Positions 35,584 through 44,702 of a DNA stretch of 47,505 bases are shown here, one piece after another. Every line of letters starts with the position of its first letter. Within the stretch, counting starts at the first letter, position 1. Location of the stretch: the NCBI GenBank assembly GCA_017622795.1, contig JAGAQI010000126.1, positions 1-47,505 on the forward strand, read 5' to 3'. A program made the position numbers and the translations under genes. Source of the stretch: Lachnospiraceae bacterium (GTDB lineage: Bacteria > Bacillota > Clostridia > Lachnospirales > Lachnospiraceae). Below the pieces are notes generated by a model. That model was not told the DNA's origin, ran no database searches, and saw nothing but the letters and a program-made list of their open reading frames with translations.

Positions 35584-36452
35584 TTTTCCCGCTTTCCTCT
35601 CCATCTTGGGAATCTGGTTGTCTTTGTTTCCTGTTCTTTACCCTTCTGCAATTCCATAAGCTTTGCCCGGAGGAAATCACCGTCTACGTTGAAAATCAGA
35701 TTGCCTCCCCTTGCTATGGAAACCTTGCCGGTTTCTTCCGAAACAATAATGGTAAAGCTGTCGGATACTTCACTGATACCGACACCGGCACGATGTCTGG
35801 TGCCAAGATCTTTACTTAATCTCATGTTTCCGGACAACGGAAGATAACAGGTTGCGGATACTACCCTGTCTCCCCGTACAATAACTGCACCGTCATGTAA
35901 CGGTGTATTATGCTCAAAAATATTAATCAAAAGCTGGCTGGTAATCAGACCGTCAATCATGATACCGGTTTGGGAATATTCCTCCAAAGAAATATCCTGT
36001 TCCAACACAATAAGAGCACCGGTTTTTGTTTTTGCCAGTTCAAAGGTACCGCGTACCAGTTCATTCAACGTATCCTGGGAGAATTTTTCATTCTTTCTGT
36101 CTTTTCCTTCCATAAACATATCCAAAGACAAAATTTTTCTCTGACCCAGGGTTTCCAGAACCTTTCGGAGCTCCGGCTGGAATAAAATCAGGACCGCGGT
36201 AATACCAACGCCGATGGTATTGGTGAACAGCCAGAGAATAACATCGAATTTTAACACAGTGGCCAAAATCCACACAAGCAGAAGCACAATCAGTCCTTTT
36301 ACAATTACCCAGGCCCTGGTTGTTTTAATCCACTTAATGACATAGTAAAACAGCACCGCAATCAAAATGATTTCCACAAAATCCATCGGGCGCATTTGCG
36401 GCAAAGATAGCCATCTTACTAATTTGTCTAACATGTTTACGATGTTACTCAT
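35580..36452 (-). CDS. cdaA: Diadenylate cyclase
   Basis: A 290-aa membrane enzyme making the second messenger c-di-AMP from two ATP. Three N-terminal transmembrane helices (about 25-90) precede the DAC domain, with the catalytic motifs Asp187-Gly-Ala (PLHDGAVIV) and Arg219-His-Arg (GTRHRAGVGISE). These are all present, so it should be active. It is coupled to cdaR by a 4-nt overlap. c-di-AMP controls osmotic balance and wall integrity, which fits the envelope genes in the same unit. Confidence 0.96.
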   Translation of the reverse strand: MSNIVNMLDKLVRWLSLPQMRPMDFVEIILIAVLFYYVIKWIKTTRAWVIVKGLIVLLLVWILATVLKFDVILWLFTNTIGVGITAVLILFQPELRKVLETLGQRKILSLDMFMEGKDRKNEKFSQDTLNELVRGTFELAKTKTGALIVLEQDISLEEYSQTGIMIDGLITSQLLINIFEHNTPLHDGAVIVRGDRVVSATCYLPLSGNMRLSKDLGTRHRAGVGISEVSDSFTIIVSEETGKVSIARGGNLIFNVDGDFLRAKLMELQKGKEQETKTTRFPRWRGKREK

Positions 36453-36476
36453 AGCATTATCCGTTCCTTATCTTTT

Positions 36477-37526
36477 TTATTCCTCGTCTTCCGTAAGCTC
36501 TTCCTCTTCAGGAATTTCATCGGAATGTTCTGCAAAGTCAAAATCCTCTTCTTCCTGCTCGGCAGCCGTTAATTCTTCCTCCGGCTCCTCTTCATCGTCA
36601 GAAAAAGTGGTTACATTTTTCTGGAGCATTGCCACATCAATTTTCGGCACTGCCTTTACGTAGTAATAATAGTCGTCATCCTCAAACTGGACATGCTCCA
36701 CGGAAGTATAATCCAATACCACGCGGAAAAACTGCGCCACAAATACCAGTAACATGGAAACTACGGTTCCGAGAATCATGGAGCCCGTACCCACATTGAT
36801 GTCCATCTGCAGGTTTGCCAGTAAAAAGCCTAAAATATTGATAATTGCACCAAGTACAATGGTAATTTCAAAAACAAATTCAAAACGCATTCTTCTTACC
36901 AGCCACATAACGAGAATTACAACAGCAAAAATTGCGGCAGTAATAAACATTTCTTTATGCTTAAACAGGCTGTTAACTACGTCAATGTATAATGCCAGGG
37001 TGGCATCCAGGCTGGTGATGTCCTGACGGGTGGCTGCTTCCTGGATTACTTTAAAAACAAAGTAAATGATAACACCGCTGACCGTCGGGAAAATTGCCAT
37101 CGGCGTGGCAATCATTCCAAGTAAAAGCGGAATCAGGTACGGCATTTTAAATACGAACAGAATCGGTACCGCCACTACCGCATAACCGTACTGTCCGGAA
37201 AAACGTGCAATAAAGCAATACAGGACTGCAAAAATAACAACCACCAGTGCTGCCAAAATAGGGGAAGCACTGTACACCTGTAAAATTGCCAAAAGTGCAC
37301 ACATCAGAATTAAAACCACCGGTGGTAAAAAGGCACCTACTGCTGCCAGTGCAAGTTCAATTACAGGACTTGCCACCTTGGTATTATATGCCAATGCCGT
37401 ATTAATGGTATGAAATGCCAAATAGGAAATAACAAACCGGAACACCGGCTCAATAATCAACTGGTACTTTTGGAAAAACCGTCTGGCCATTCCTCTGAAT
37501 TCCAATAACTTAGTTATAATTTTCAT
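36477..37526 (-). CDS. Polytopic membrane protein with acidic C-terminal tail, unknown function
   Basis: A 349-aa protein with about eight hydrophobic segments (roughly 30-270), among them LALAAVGAFLPPVVLILMCA and TGSMILGTVVSMLLVFVAQF. A cytoplasmic-looking tail from about 280 follows, containing DDDYYYYVKAVPK and then long runs of Glu and Asp. I do not recognise a named family. It starts two bases after the preceding stop and ends 24 bp before cdaA, so it probably works with that system or in the envelope. Confidence 0.8.
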   Translation of the reverse strand: MKIITKLLEFRGMARRFFQKYQLIIEPVFRFVISYLAFHTINTALAYNTKVASPVIELALAAVGAFLPPVVLILMCALLAILQVYSASPILAALVVVIFAVLYCFIARFSGQYGYAVVAVPILFVFKMPYLIPLLLGMIATPMAIFPTVSGVIIYFVFKVIQEAATRQDITSLDATLALYIDVVNSLFKHKEMFITAAIFAVVILVMWLVRRMRFEFVFEITIVLGAIINILGFLLANLQMDINVGTGSMILGTVVSMLLVFVAQFFRVVLDYTSVEHVQFEDDDYYYYVKAVPKIDVAMLQKNVTTFSDDEEEPEEELTAAEQEEEDFDFAEHSDEIPEEEELTEDEE

Positions 37527-37528
37527 CC

Positions 37529-37951
37529 TTATTCCTTCTCCTCTTCCAATCCAAGCTGTCCTTCTTCTTCCTGATACATACTGCGGAGCAGACGAAGCAT
37601 TCGGAAATACTTCGCCAGCTTTTTACGGGAATAATCATAATAGATACCGTAACCGACCATGGCCGCCATCACATAAACGGTAACCACAATAATGTAGGCT
37701 CCGAGAATGGTTTTTCCCATGCCGATATAGTCTAAATTTACTGCCTCACGGATTAAATACTCCATTTGGTAAGCAATCACCATGGCCAGCACCAAGAAAT
37801 ATCCGATGGTAACTGCCACAATATTGTGCAGGATTTTTAACCGCACATAATCCCGCCGGAAATATTTTCCCAGCTTGATATCTTCTTTTCCTTCTGTTTT
37901 TTCATATATTGCCAGCTTTGTCATCAGCCGGACCTTACGCATATTTACCAT
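37529..37951 (-). CDS. Small two-helix membrane protein, unknown function
   Basis: A 140-aa protein with two transmembrane helices (about 45-62, VAVTIGYFLVLAMVIAY; and 85-107, ILGAYIIVVTVYVMAAMVGY). It has a basic N terminus (RRDYVRLKILHN) and an acidic C-terminal end (QEEEGQLGLEEEKE). It has a good ribosome site (GGAAGGAACAGC). First gene of the operon that leads through a second membrane protein to cdaA and cdaR. No family is recognised; it may form a complex with the next protein, given their tight coupling. Confidence 0.8.
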   Translation of the reverse strand: MVNMRKVRLMTKLAIYEKTEGKEDIKLGKYFRRDYVRLKILHNIVAVTIGYFLVLAMVIAYQMEYLIREAVNLDYIGMGKTILGAYIIVVTVYVMAAMVGYGIYYDYSRKKLAKYFRMLRLLRSMYQEEEGQLGLEEEKE

Positions 37952-38013
37952 GCTGTTCCTTCCTTCATTCCGTCAAATCTGCATTTAAACAAAATTATAC
38001 TTATACATAATCT

Positions 38014-38041
38014 ATGATACCACACTCTTCCACGATTTCAA
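38014..38041 (-). promoter_or_regulatory. Promoter of the membrane protein-cdaA-exporter operon
   Basis: Minus strand TTGAAA (38036-38041), 16-bp spacer, TATCAT (38014-38019), 63 bp upstream of the first start codon. Confidence 0.7.
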
Positions 38042-38111
38042 ATAGATTTTTTTACATTCTTGCCGGATTTATGTAAATTATTCCATTCCTAAAAAAAAGA
38101 AACCCTTTTTG

Positions 38112-38140
38112 TTGCGAAAAACACCTTTTTTTGGTATGCT
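38112..38140 (+). promoter_or_regulatory. Candidate promoter of the MFS-GH2 fusion gene
   Basis: TTGCGA (38112-38117), 17-bp spacer, TATGCT (38135-38140). The -10 is weaker than others in the window. The spacer is a T-rich stretch. Confidence 0.55.
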
Positions 38141-38178
38141 GAAAACAAGAAAAAACTCGTATGAAGGGGGATTGTCGT

Positions 38179-41100
38179 ATGAAACGTCTCAACAAAAAAT
38201 TCTGGGCAGTACTTGCCGTCTTCGGTCTTATGGGACAGGTAGCCTGGGTAGTGGAAAACATGTATTTTAATGTATTTATTTACAAAATGTTTCATGCCTC
38301 TGCCGCAGAAATTTCCTTAATGGTCAGTGCCAGTTCCGTAGCAGCCACTGTTACCACACTGTTAATCGGTGCCCTGTCCGACCACATCAACCGCAGAAAA
38401 CTTCTGATGAGCGGCGGTTACATTTTATGGGGCGTTTCCATTTTATCCTTCTGTCTCATCCGCATGGATATTTTAACCCCGATTGCCGGAAGCACGGCAG
38501 CCGCAGCTTCCCTGGGTGTTACCCTGGTTATCATTATGGACTGCGTTATGACCTTCTTCGGTTCCTCCGCCAACGATGCCGGCTTCAACGCCTGGATGAC
38601 CGACTGGGGCGACGATTCCTCCCGCGGTAAAATCGAAGGAATCAATTCCATGATGCCGCTGGTATCCATTTTGGTGGTATTCGGCGGTTTTATGTTCTTT
38701 GATTTAGAAAAGGATTCCAGCTGGACCCTGATTTTCCTGATTATCGGTATTGCCACCCTGCTGATTGGTGTTTTAGGTCTCTTTATTGTAGAAGAAGCGC
38801 CGGAGCTGGCAATCAAGCGTGAAGAAGAACAAGCTTCCGAAGTGAAAAAAAATTACTGGGCAACCTTAGTTTACAGCTTCCGCCCGGGTGTTATGAAGGA
38901 AAATCCTCTTCTCTATCTGATTGTACTGGCCTTTGCAGCCTTTAATATTTCTATTCAGACCTACATGCCGTACCTGATTTTATACTATGAAAAAAGTCTC
39001 GGCATGACCGATTACGTGCTTATTATGGCTCCTGCCATTATTGTTGCGGCAATCATCACCGCATTTTACGGCAAATTGTTTGATATGACCGGCTTTAAAA
39101 CCTCCGTCATGCCAACCCTGTTACTGTTAATGGCAGGTTATGTCCTGCTTTTCTTTGGACGTACCACCCCGGTTGTATTTACCGGCTCCCTTCTTATGAT
39201 GACCGGCTATCTTACCGGTATGTCCGTCTTTGGCGCCATGATCCGGAGCCTGATTCCGGAAAGCAGGGCCGGGCAGTTCCAGGGCATCCGTATTATCGGA
39301 CAGGTTCTGATTCCGGGCATCATCGGTCCGTCCATTGGTGCGGCAGTATTAAAAAACGCAGAAACCATCACCAATAATGACGGTACCACTTCCTTTATTC
39401 CTAACGAAAACATTTTCCTTGCGGCTTTTTTGGTTGCGGTCGGAGTCTTACTTGTTCTGGCAGGCATTTTCCGATTTGTACGTAACGGACACTACCCTCT
39501 TATGAGTGAAGCCGGAGAACAGCTCGGCGATTCCGCCGAAGTTTGGCAGGAATATCCAAGACCGCAATTAAAGAGAAACAGCTGGTACAGCTTAAACGGT
39601 GAGTGGAAATTAAATAACGGTACCTGTCTGGTTCCGTTTCCTCCGCAATCCGAACTGTCCGGCTACAAAAAGCACGTCGGCAGCAAGCTGATTTATGAAA
39701 AGAAATTTATTGTTCCGAAGCCGGAAGCCGGTATCCGCACCCTGCTACGTTTTGAAGCGGTGGACCAGCTGGCAGAGGTTTATTTGAACGGTGTCCTTCT
39801 GGGCAGGCATGCCGGCGGATATTTACCGTTTTCCTTCGATATTTCCAACGTTCTTTATACCAATAAAGAAAACCTGCTGGTAGTCAAGGTTACCGACCGT
39901 CTCTCTACCCGCTATCCGTACGGCAAACAGACGAAAAAGCGGGGCGGCATGTGGTACACCCCGGTCAGCGGCATTTGGAAGAGCGTCTGGCTGGAGCAGG
40001 TGTCCGATACTTATGTCAAAGACCTGAAGCTTACACCGGATTTAGACGGTGTACATATTTCCTTTGCCACCAACCATCCGGAACGTGCGGTCCACGCAAA
40101 GGCACTTGTCACCCTTCACACCGGCGAGCAAATGGAATTTTCCATGTCCGGCAACTCCGGTTACTTAAAACTCCGTGACATCATTACCGCAGACGGAACT
40201 CCATATGTTCCGGAACTCTGGACCACGGAAAATCCGTATTTGTACCGCATGACTCTTTCCGTAGACCAGGACGAGTTGGAAACCTACTTTGCCCTGCGTA
40301 CTATTGAAATTATTAATAAGGACGGCGTGAACCGTGTCTGCTTAAACGGCAAACCAATCTTCCTCCATGGTGTTCTGGACCAGGGATATTTCTGTGACGG
40401 CATCTTCCTTCCTGCGGAAGAAAAAGAGTTTGAACGTGACATTCTCCGTATGAAGGAGCTGGGCTTTAACATGCTCCGGAAGCATATCAAAATTGAGCCG
40501 GAAGCCTTTTACTACTATTGTGACCTTCACGGAATGCTGGTAGTCCAGGATATGGTCAACAGCGGAAGCTATTCTTTCCTCAGGGACACCGCACTGCCAA
40601 CCATCGGCATGAAAAAACTGGTGGACACCTTGCGTTTCTTCCCTGCGAAACAGAAAAAATTTTGGGAGCAGCATATGAAAGAAACCCTGTCCCACTTATA
40701 TAACCACCCATCTATTGTGGTTTATACCCTGTTCAACGAAGGCTGGGGACAGTTTGACAGTGACCGCATGTATACCATTGCAAAGAAAATGGATCCGTCC
40801 CGCTTATATGACTCCACCTCCGGCTGGTTTGCAAGAAAAAAGAATGACTTTGACAGTCTGCATGTTTACTTTGGCAACTTAGAGCCGCAGCCTGCCACCC
40901 GTCCGATGTTTATTTCCGAGTTCGGCGGTTGTGCATATCCTGTGGAAAATCATATTTATGCAAAATACGCCTCTTACGGCTACGGCAACTGCAAAAATGC
41001 GGACGAAGTTTCCGAAAAGGTTTGGGATGCTTATAACAAAACCATTCTTCCTGTTATCGAAAAGGGCTGCTGCGGTGCGGTTTATACCCAGCTCTCCGAC

Positions 41101-41211
41101 GTAGAAGACGAAATCAACGGCTTCTACACCTACGACCGCAAGGTATGTAAGGTAAACGTGGAAGAAATGCAGAAGCTGCGCAAAGAAATAGACAATAGAA
41201 TTTGTTCATAA
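38179..41211 (+). CDS. MFS transporter fused to a GH2 family glycoside hydrolase
   Basis: One uninterrupted 1010-aa ORF. Residues 1-440 are a 12-helix major facilitator, starting MKRLNKKFWAVLAVFGLMGQ, with the SDHINRRKLLMSGGY loop typical of MFS. After a short linker, residues about 455-1010 make a complete GH2 enzyme: the WQEYPRPQLKRNSWYSLNGE entry, a sugar-binding jellyroll (AEVYLNGVLLGRHAGGYLPF), an Ig-like middle and a TIM barrel. The acid/base Glu854 is in YTLFNEGWGQFD and the nucleophile Glu914 in FISEFGG; both are intact. The substrate is probably a beta-galactoside or similar; the NxKG motif of glucuronidases is not seen. The start follows AAGGGGG. The GH2 would lie in the cytosol, so uptake and cleavage are joined. 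Confidence 0.9.
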   Translation: MKRLNKKFWAVLAVFGLMGQVAWVVENMYFNVFIYKMFHASAAEISLMVSASSVAATVTTLLIGALSDHINRRKLLMSGGYILWGVSILSFCLIRMDILTPIAGSTAAAASLGVTLVIIMDCVMTFFGSSANDAGFNAWMTDWGDDSSRGKIEGINSMMPLVSILVVFGGFMFFDLEKDSSWTLIFLIIGIATLLIGVLGLFIVEEAPELAIKREEEQASEVKKNYWATLVYSFRPGVMKENPLLYLIVLAFAAFNISIQTYMPYLILYYEKSLGMTDYVLIMAPAIIVAAIITAFYGKLFDMTGFKTSVMPTLLLLMAGYVLLFFGRTTPVVFTGSLLMMTGYLTGMSVFGAMIRSLIPESRAGQFQGIRIIGQVLIPGIIGPSIGAAVLKNAETITNNDGTTSFIPNENIFLAAFLVAVGVLLVLAGIFRFVRNGHYPLMSEAGEQLGDSAEVWQEYPRPQLKRNSWYSLNGEWKLNNGTCLVPFPPQSELSGYKKHVGSKLIYEKKFIVPKPEAGIRTLLRFEAVDQLAEVYLNGVLLGRHAGGYLPFSFDISNVLYTNKENLLVVKVTDRLSTRYPYGKQTKKRGGMWYTPVSGIWKSVWLEQVSDTYVKDLKLTPDLDGVHISFATNHPERAVHAKALVTLHTGEQMEFSMSGNSGYLKLRDIITADGTPYVPELWTTENPYLYRMTLSVDQDELETYFALRTIEIINKDGVNRVCLNGKPIFLHGVLDQGYFCDGIFLPAEEKEFERDILRMKELGFNMLRKHIKIEPEAFYYYCDLHGMLVVQDMVNSGSYSFLRDTALPTIGMKKLVDTLRFFPAKQKKFWEQHMKETLSHLYNHPSIVVYTLFNEGWGQFDSDRMYTIAKKMDPSRLYDSTSGWFARKKNDFDSLHVYFGNLEPQPATRPMFISEFGGCAYPVENHIYAKYASYGYGNCKNADEVSEKVWDAYNKTILPVIEKGCCGAVYTQLSDVEDEINGFYTYDRKVCKVNVEEMQKLRKEIDNRICS

Positions 41212-41260
41212 AAATTATGGGACTATTTGCTCAATTTTGCGCGAAAACGGTTACAATTAC

Positions 41261-41289
41261 TTGAAACATTTGCTTTTTTGAGGTATAAT
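41261..41289 (+). promoter_or_regulatory. Promoter of the chemoreceptor gene
   Basis: TTGAAA (41261-41266), 17-bp spacer, TATAAT (41284-41289). Transcription starts near 41296. Confidence 0.85.
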
Positions 41290-41316
41290 ACTTGGTACAA
41301 AAGATTTAAACTGTTT

Positions 41317-41377
41317 CTCTTAGCACAACTCCATAAAGCCACCTATTTGATGACTGACTATCCGTAGTTGCTAAGAG
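41317..41377 (+). promoter_or_regulatory. Hairpin in the chemoreceptor leader just before the RBS
   Basis: CTCTTAGC (41317-41324) pairs with GCTAAGAG (41370-41377), with AACT/AGTT extending the stem and a small ACTA/TAGT hairpin inside. It closes directly before GGGGAAGGAG. It may control translation. It does not match c-di-GMP riboswitch consensus as far as I can see. Confidence 0.5.
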
Positions 41378-41391
41378 GGGAAGGAGTACTT

Positions 41392-43122
41392 ATGAGTAAG
41401 ACAAAAAAGAAGGGAAAATTTTTAAACTTTAAGGGGATGCGTATCGAAGAACGGTTACGCAAAGCATTTAACATTATTATACTGATTGCTTCCGTTGCAT
41501 CTGTTGTAGGCATTGCATGTTTGTTGCTTGTAGTAGCTAACTTCAAAAACGCCATGAACAATTATGCACTGCCGCAGGGTGACATTGCCTTGTTCATGAA
41601 TGAGTACGCAGAGTGCCGTTCCAATACCCGCGGTATTATCGGTTATGAAGACCAGAACTTAATTGACCAGCTGGTAGACAAACACGATGACCGCGTAAAA
41701 AACACCAAAGCAAAATACGAAGCAATCCACGAAACCATTGTTACCAAAGAAGGCGAAGATGCTTATAAAAAAATCGGAATTGCCTTGGATGCTTATCTTG
41801 CAAAGGAAGCAGAAATTATTGAACTTGGTGCCAATACAGATACAGAAAAAAACCGTCAGGCCCAGCAGATGGCCATCAACGACCTGACCCCGTTATACGA
41901 AGAACTTGACAACGCAACCTTAGCACTCATGAACATTAACATCGAAAAAGAACACCAGATGGAAGTTATTTGTGAAGCTTTGGAATGGGGTGCCATCATC
42001 CTCATGGTTGTTTTAGTTATTTCTGCAAGCATCATCGCAAAGAGAATTGCCTCCATTATTTCCAAGGGTATTTCCAAGCCGCTGGCACAGTTGGAGGATC
42101 GTTTCGGAACCTTCGCCGAAGGCGACATCAAGTCCGAATTCCCAACCTCCAATGCCCAGGATGAAATTGCGGGACTTATGAACTCCTCCCATGACATGGC
42201 AGAGCGCTTAAAGATGATTATTCTCGACGTAGAAAGAATGTGTGCCGAAATGAGCAACGGCAACTTCAACGTAGAGTCCGATTGTGCAGACGCTTATGTG
42301 GGTGACCTTGCCGAATTATATGTTTCCATCAAGAACATGAATATCAATGTCAGCAACGCTTTAAGCGAAGTAGAAGAAGTTTCCAACCAGGTAAACGGCG
42401 GTGCTTCCAACTTGGCAGAAGCAGCTTCCAGCCTTGCCGAAGGCGCAACAGACCAGGCTGCTTCCGTAGAAGAAATGTTAGCTACCATGAACACCGTATC
42501 CGACGGTTTAAAGTACACCGCACAAAGTGTAGACGAAGCTTATGTACAGGCACTTGCCTGTGCTAACGACGCACAGAACAGCCACAAGGAAATGAACAAC
42601 ATGGTTGAAACCATGAACCGTATCAGCGAAACTTCCAAGAAGATTGAAAATATCATTGCAGAAATCGAAAATATCGCAAGCCAGACCAACCTGCTCTCCT
42701 TAAATGCTTCCATCGAAGCAGCCAGAGCCGGTGATGCAGGCCGCGGTTTTGCCGTAGTTGCCGATGAAATCCGTGACCTGGCAGACCAGAGTGCTAAGTC
42801 CGCAGTGGACACCCGCGAACTGGTTAACAACACCCTCCGCGAAATTGAAGAAGGCAGCCGCGTTGCCAACCGTACTGCCGACGTATTATTCGGTGTGGTA
42901 GATGCCATTCAGAAGATTGCAGAAACCTCCAAGACCTTATCCGAAAACACTCAGGTACAGGCCGAGGCAGTAGAACAGGCAGACCAGGGTATTGCCCGCA
43001 TTTCCGAGGTTGTACAGAGCAACTCCGCAGCTGCAGAAGAATCCTACGCAACCAGTGAAGAATTATCCGCACAGGCAGCAACCATGCACAATCTGGTAGC
43101 TCAGTTCCAGCTGAAAAAGTAA
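41392..43122 (+). CDS. Methyl-accepting chemotaxis protein
   Basis: A 576-aa transmembrane chemoreceptor. TM1 is at about 27-49 ([20 protein letters not shown]). A four-helix-bundle-type sensor outside the membrane follows, then TM2 at about 198-220 ([17 protein letters not shown]), a HAMP segment and the long coiled-coil signalling domain with its conserved tip ([40 protein letters not shown]). The ligand is unknown. It starts at 41392 behind AAGGAG; the earlier in-frame codon at 41368 lies in the leader hairpin. No chemotaxis genes are near. It lies 181 bp after the MFS-GH2 gene, with its own promoter. Confidence 0.95.
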   Translation: MSKTKKKGKFLNFKGMRIEERLRKAFNIIILIASVASVVGIACLLLVVANFKNAMNNYALPQGDIALFMNEYAECRSNTRGIIGYEDQNLIDQLVDKHDDRVKNTKAKYEAIHETIVTKEGEDAYKKIGIALDAYLAKEAEIIELGANTDTEKNRQAQQMAINDLTPLYEELDNATLALMNINIEKEHQMEVICEALEWGAIILMVVLVISASIIAKRIASIISKGISKPLAQLEDRFGTFAEGDIKSEFPTSNAQDEIAGLMNSSHDMAERLKMIILDVERMCAEMSNGNFNVESDCADAYVGDLAELYVSIKNMNINVSNALSEVEEVSNQVNGGASNLAEAASSLAEGATDQAASVEEMLATMNTVSDGLKYTAQSVDEAYVQALACANDAQNSHKEMNNMVETMNRISETSKKIENIIAEIENIASQTNLLSLNASIEAARAGDAGRGFAVVADEIRDLADQSAKSAVDTRELVNNTLREIEEGSRVANRTADVLFGVVDAIQKIAETSKTLSENTQVQAEAVEQADQGIARISEVVQSNSAAAEESYATSEELSAQAATMHNLVAQFQLKK

Positions 43123-43149
43123 GAAAATTGAGTTTTCTCATTGAACAAT

Positions 43150-43227
43150 AAAAGGCACCCCGCCCATATATCTACGGGTACGTGGTAAACCACTGTACTC
43201 CTCCGATATATGGGCGGGGTGCCTTTT
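43150..43227. terminator. Very long bidirectional terminator hairpin
   Basis: A perfect 23-bp stem (43150-43172 with 43205-43227; core GGCACCCCGCCC) topped by a second hairpin (GTAC..TGGT..ACCA..GTAC), with A residues on one side and T residues on the other. It lies between the convergent chemoreceptor and histidine phosphatase genes and serves both. Confidence 0.9.
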
Positions 43228-43247
43228 TGTTGTTAATTTACGAAAAT

Positions 43248-43967
43248 TCAATTTTCATACACGTTTTCTATCCGTAAGTCTTGGATATGTCTTGCATCGT
43301 TCATGATTTCAAACCGCGGTTTTACCAGCGCTCCCGGTGTGTCCGGCAGTTCCACAATGGTAATACCTGTGTAATCCTGGTTTAGGGTAGTACATACAAA
43401 CGGGTACGGCAGGTTAAACAAGTGGCTGAAAATAGCAGAACCGGCTCCTCCGTGACCGAAGGCTGCGATGGTTTTGGCAGTGTTAATTCTGCTGCCATCT
43501 TCATTTACCGATTCCTTGTCTGCCACACGGTAATAAAGTCCTTCTCTGGTGTAGCCAAGAGTCTTTAACCACTTATCTAACGCAACTGCAATATTTTCCA
43601 CATAACCCACCATTTTGTTCCGCACAAAAGGTTCCTCTTTTGCCCAGTTCGGGTTTAACAAGCTCTCGCCCTTTGCTACCATGTCATCTACCGCAGACCA
43701 GGGATGCCCGTCAAAATCAATTGGCTCATTATCCACAGAGCCCCAGGAAATTTCCCGCATAAATTCACATTTTACGATAGGCAAACCATACTTTTCTGCC
43801 ACATAACCTGCGGTTTCATAGGCACGTCCGCAGGTGGAGGAATAAATCTCGGAAATCCCTTCATCCTTTAAGCGCTCTGCCGCTGCGGCAGCATGCCTAT
43901 GACCAAGCTCCGTTAAACAGTCATTTACATAGTTTGGGTGTCCGTGGCGGACGAAAATGATTCTCAT
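43248..43967 (-). CDS. Histidine phosphatase family protein
   Basis: A 239-aa member of the phosphoglycerate mutase-like superfamily. The catalytic RHG is in IIFVRHGHPNYVND (Arg7-His8-Gly9); the second histidine is in IAAFGHGGAG, and Glu69-type acid in CEFMREISWG. These enzymes remove phosphate from small molecules or proteins; the substrate here is unknown. It has an AAAGGAG site. Last gene of the HIT-MerR-PLC-phosphatase operon, 29 bp after the preceding gene and just before the strong terminator. Confidence 0.9.
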   Translation of the reverse strand: MRIIFVRHGHPNYVNDCLTELGHRHAAAAAERLKDEGISEIYSSTCGRAYETAGYVAEKYGLPIVKCEFMREISWGSVDNEPIDFDGHPWSAVDDMVAKGESLLNPNWAKEEPFVRNKMVGYVENIAVALDKWLKTLGYTREGLYYRVADKESVNEDGSRINTAKTIAAFGHGGAGSAIFSHLFNLPYPFVCTTLNQDYTGITIVELPDTPGALVKPRFEIMNDARHIQDLRIENVYEN

Positions 43968-43996
43968 TTGGTTCTCCTTTGTGTAATATACAAAAT

Positions 43997-44701
43997 CTAT
44001 ATCCTAGTATAAAAGTTATCCGGCAGGATTGCAATGGCAAACTCCTCCCTCACCGGCACAAAATAAGTTTCGGGATTCAATATTCCTTCGCCCTTTCGAA
44101 ACGCTTTTATCACATCAACGCATTTCTCAATGCAAAGTCGAATACAGGCCATAGTAATATCATACGTATATATGGCAAGAGCTTCTTTCTCCGCCCTCGG
44201 TTCCAAAAAGAAGTCCTTGAACAAGCCGTCAAACACCTCATCATACAGTTCCGGATGAAGCCCTGCAAACTCGATATTCCGGTCTTCCGTAAGTTCATAC
44301 CGCAGGTCAAATTCTTCCCGCAAAAGATAATTTAACTTGTGAAAGTCTGTATATCCCGCCTGATATTTTTCCTGCCGCTCCTCCTTAGACTTCACTTTAG
44401 AGCGAATCTGGGTTTCCATAATTTCATAAAACCAAATCATGTCAGTAATCAGGTGACACAAAATACCTAAATATAAATCATCCTGTTTCATCCGGTCGCC
44501 ATACTCTTCTATAAACCGCAGCCAGTTACCGCCCTTACTATCTCCGTGAATTTCAAAATAGTGAGTCTGATTTTTGGAACCGTCCGTATGTAGGGACATA
44601 TCAGGACAAAGAGAACCGATTTTGAAACGGTTTTTATCCTTTATTTTCACCTGTTCAGCCACTTGTTCCGCAATCAGGTAATGAATCATTCTGGATGGCA
44701 T
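43997..44701 (-). CDS. Zinc-dependent phospholipase C-like protein
   Basis: A 234-aa protein starting MPSRMIHYLIAEQVAEQV, which resembles the zinc-dependent phospholipase C/S1-P1-like hydrolase fold (PF00882-type), with further His and Asp in FKIGSLCPDMSLHTD, QTHYFEIHGDSKG and LGILCHLITDMIW that could bind metal. There is no signal peptide, so it is likely cytosolic and a true phospholipase function is doubtful. It starts at 44701 behind AGGAGGATTGAC, one base after the MerR-methyltransferase stop, which rules out the longer reading to 44764. Confidence 0.7.
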   Translation of the reverse strand: MPSRMIHYLIAEQVAEQVKIKDKNRFKIGSLCPDMSLHTDGSKNQTHYFEIHGDSKGGNWLRFIEEYGDRMKQDDLYLGILCHLITDMIWFYEIMETQIRSKVKSKEERQEKYQAGYTDFHKLNYLLREEFDLRYELTEDRNIEFAGLHPELYDEVFDGLFKDFFLEPRAEKEALAIYTYDITMACIRLCIEKCVDVIKAFRKGEGILNPETYFVPVREEFAIAILPDNFYTRI

Positions 44702-44702
44702 G

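Noticed and set aside
38052-38295. Minus-strand ORFs upstream of the MFS-GH2 gene
   Set aside because: They overlap a promoter region and the first MFS codons and resemble nothing.
39460-39560. Frameshift or missed stop between the MFS and GH2 parts
   Set aside because: The frame is open, the linker has normal composition and both catalytic Glu codons are in frame with the MFS start, so the fusion is accepted pending read-level confirmation.
41317-41377. c-di-GMP riboswitch in the chemoreceptor leader
   Set aside because: The conserved GEMM segments were looked for and are not present; it is kept only as an unassigned hairpin.
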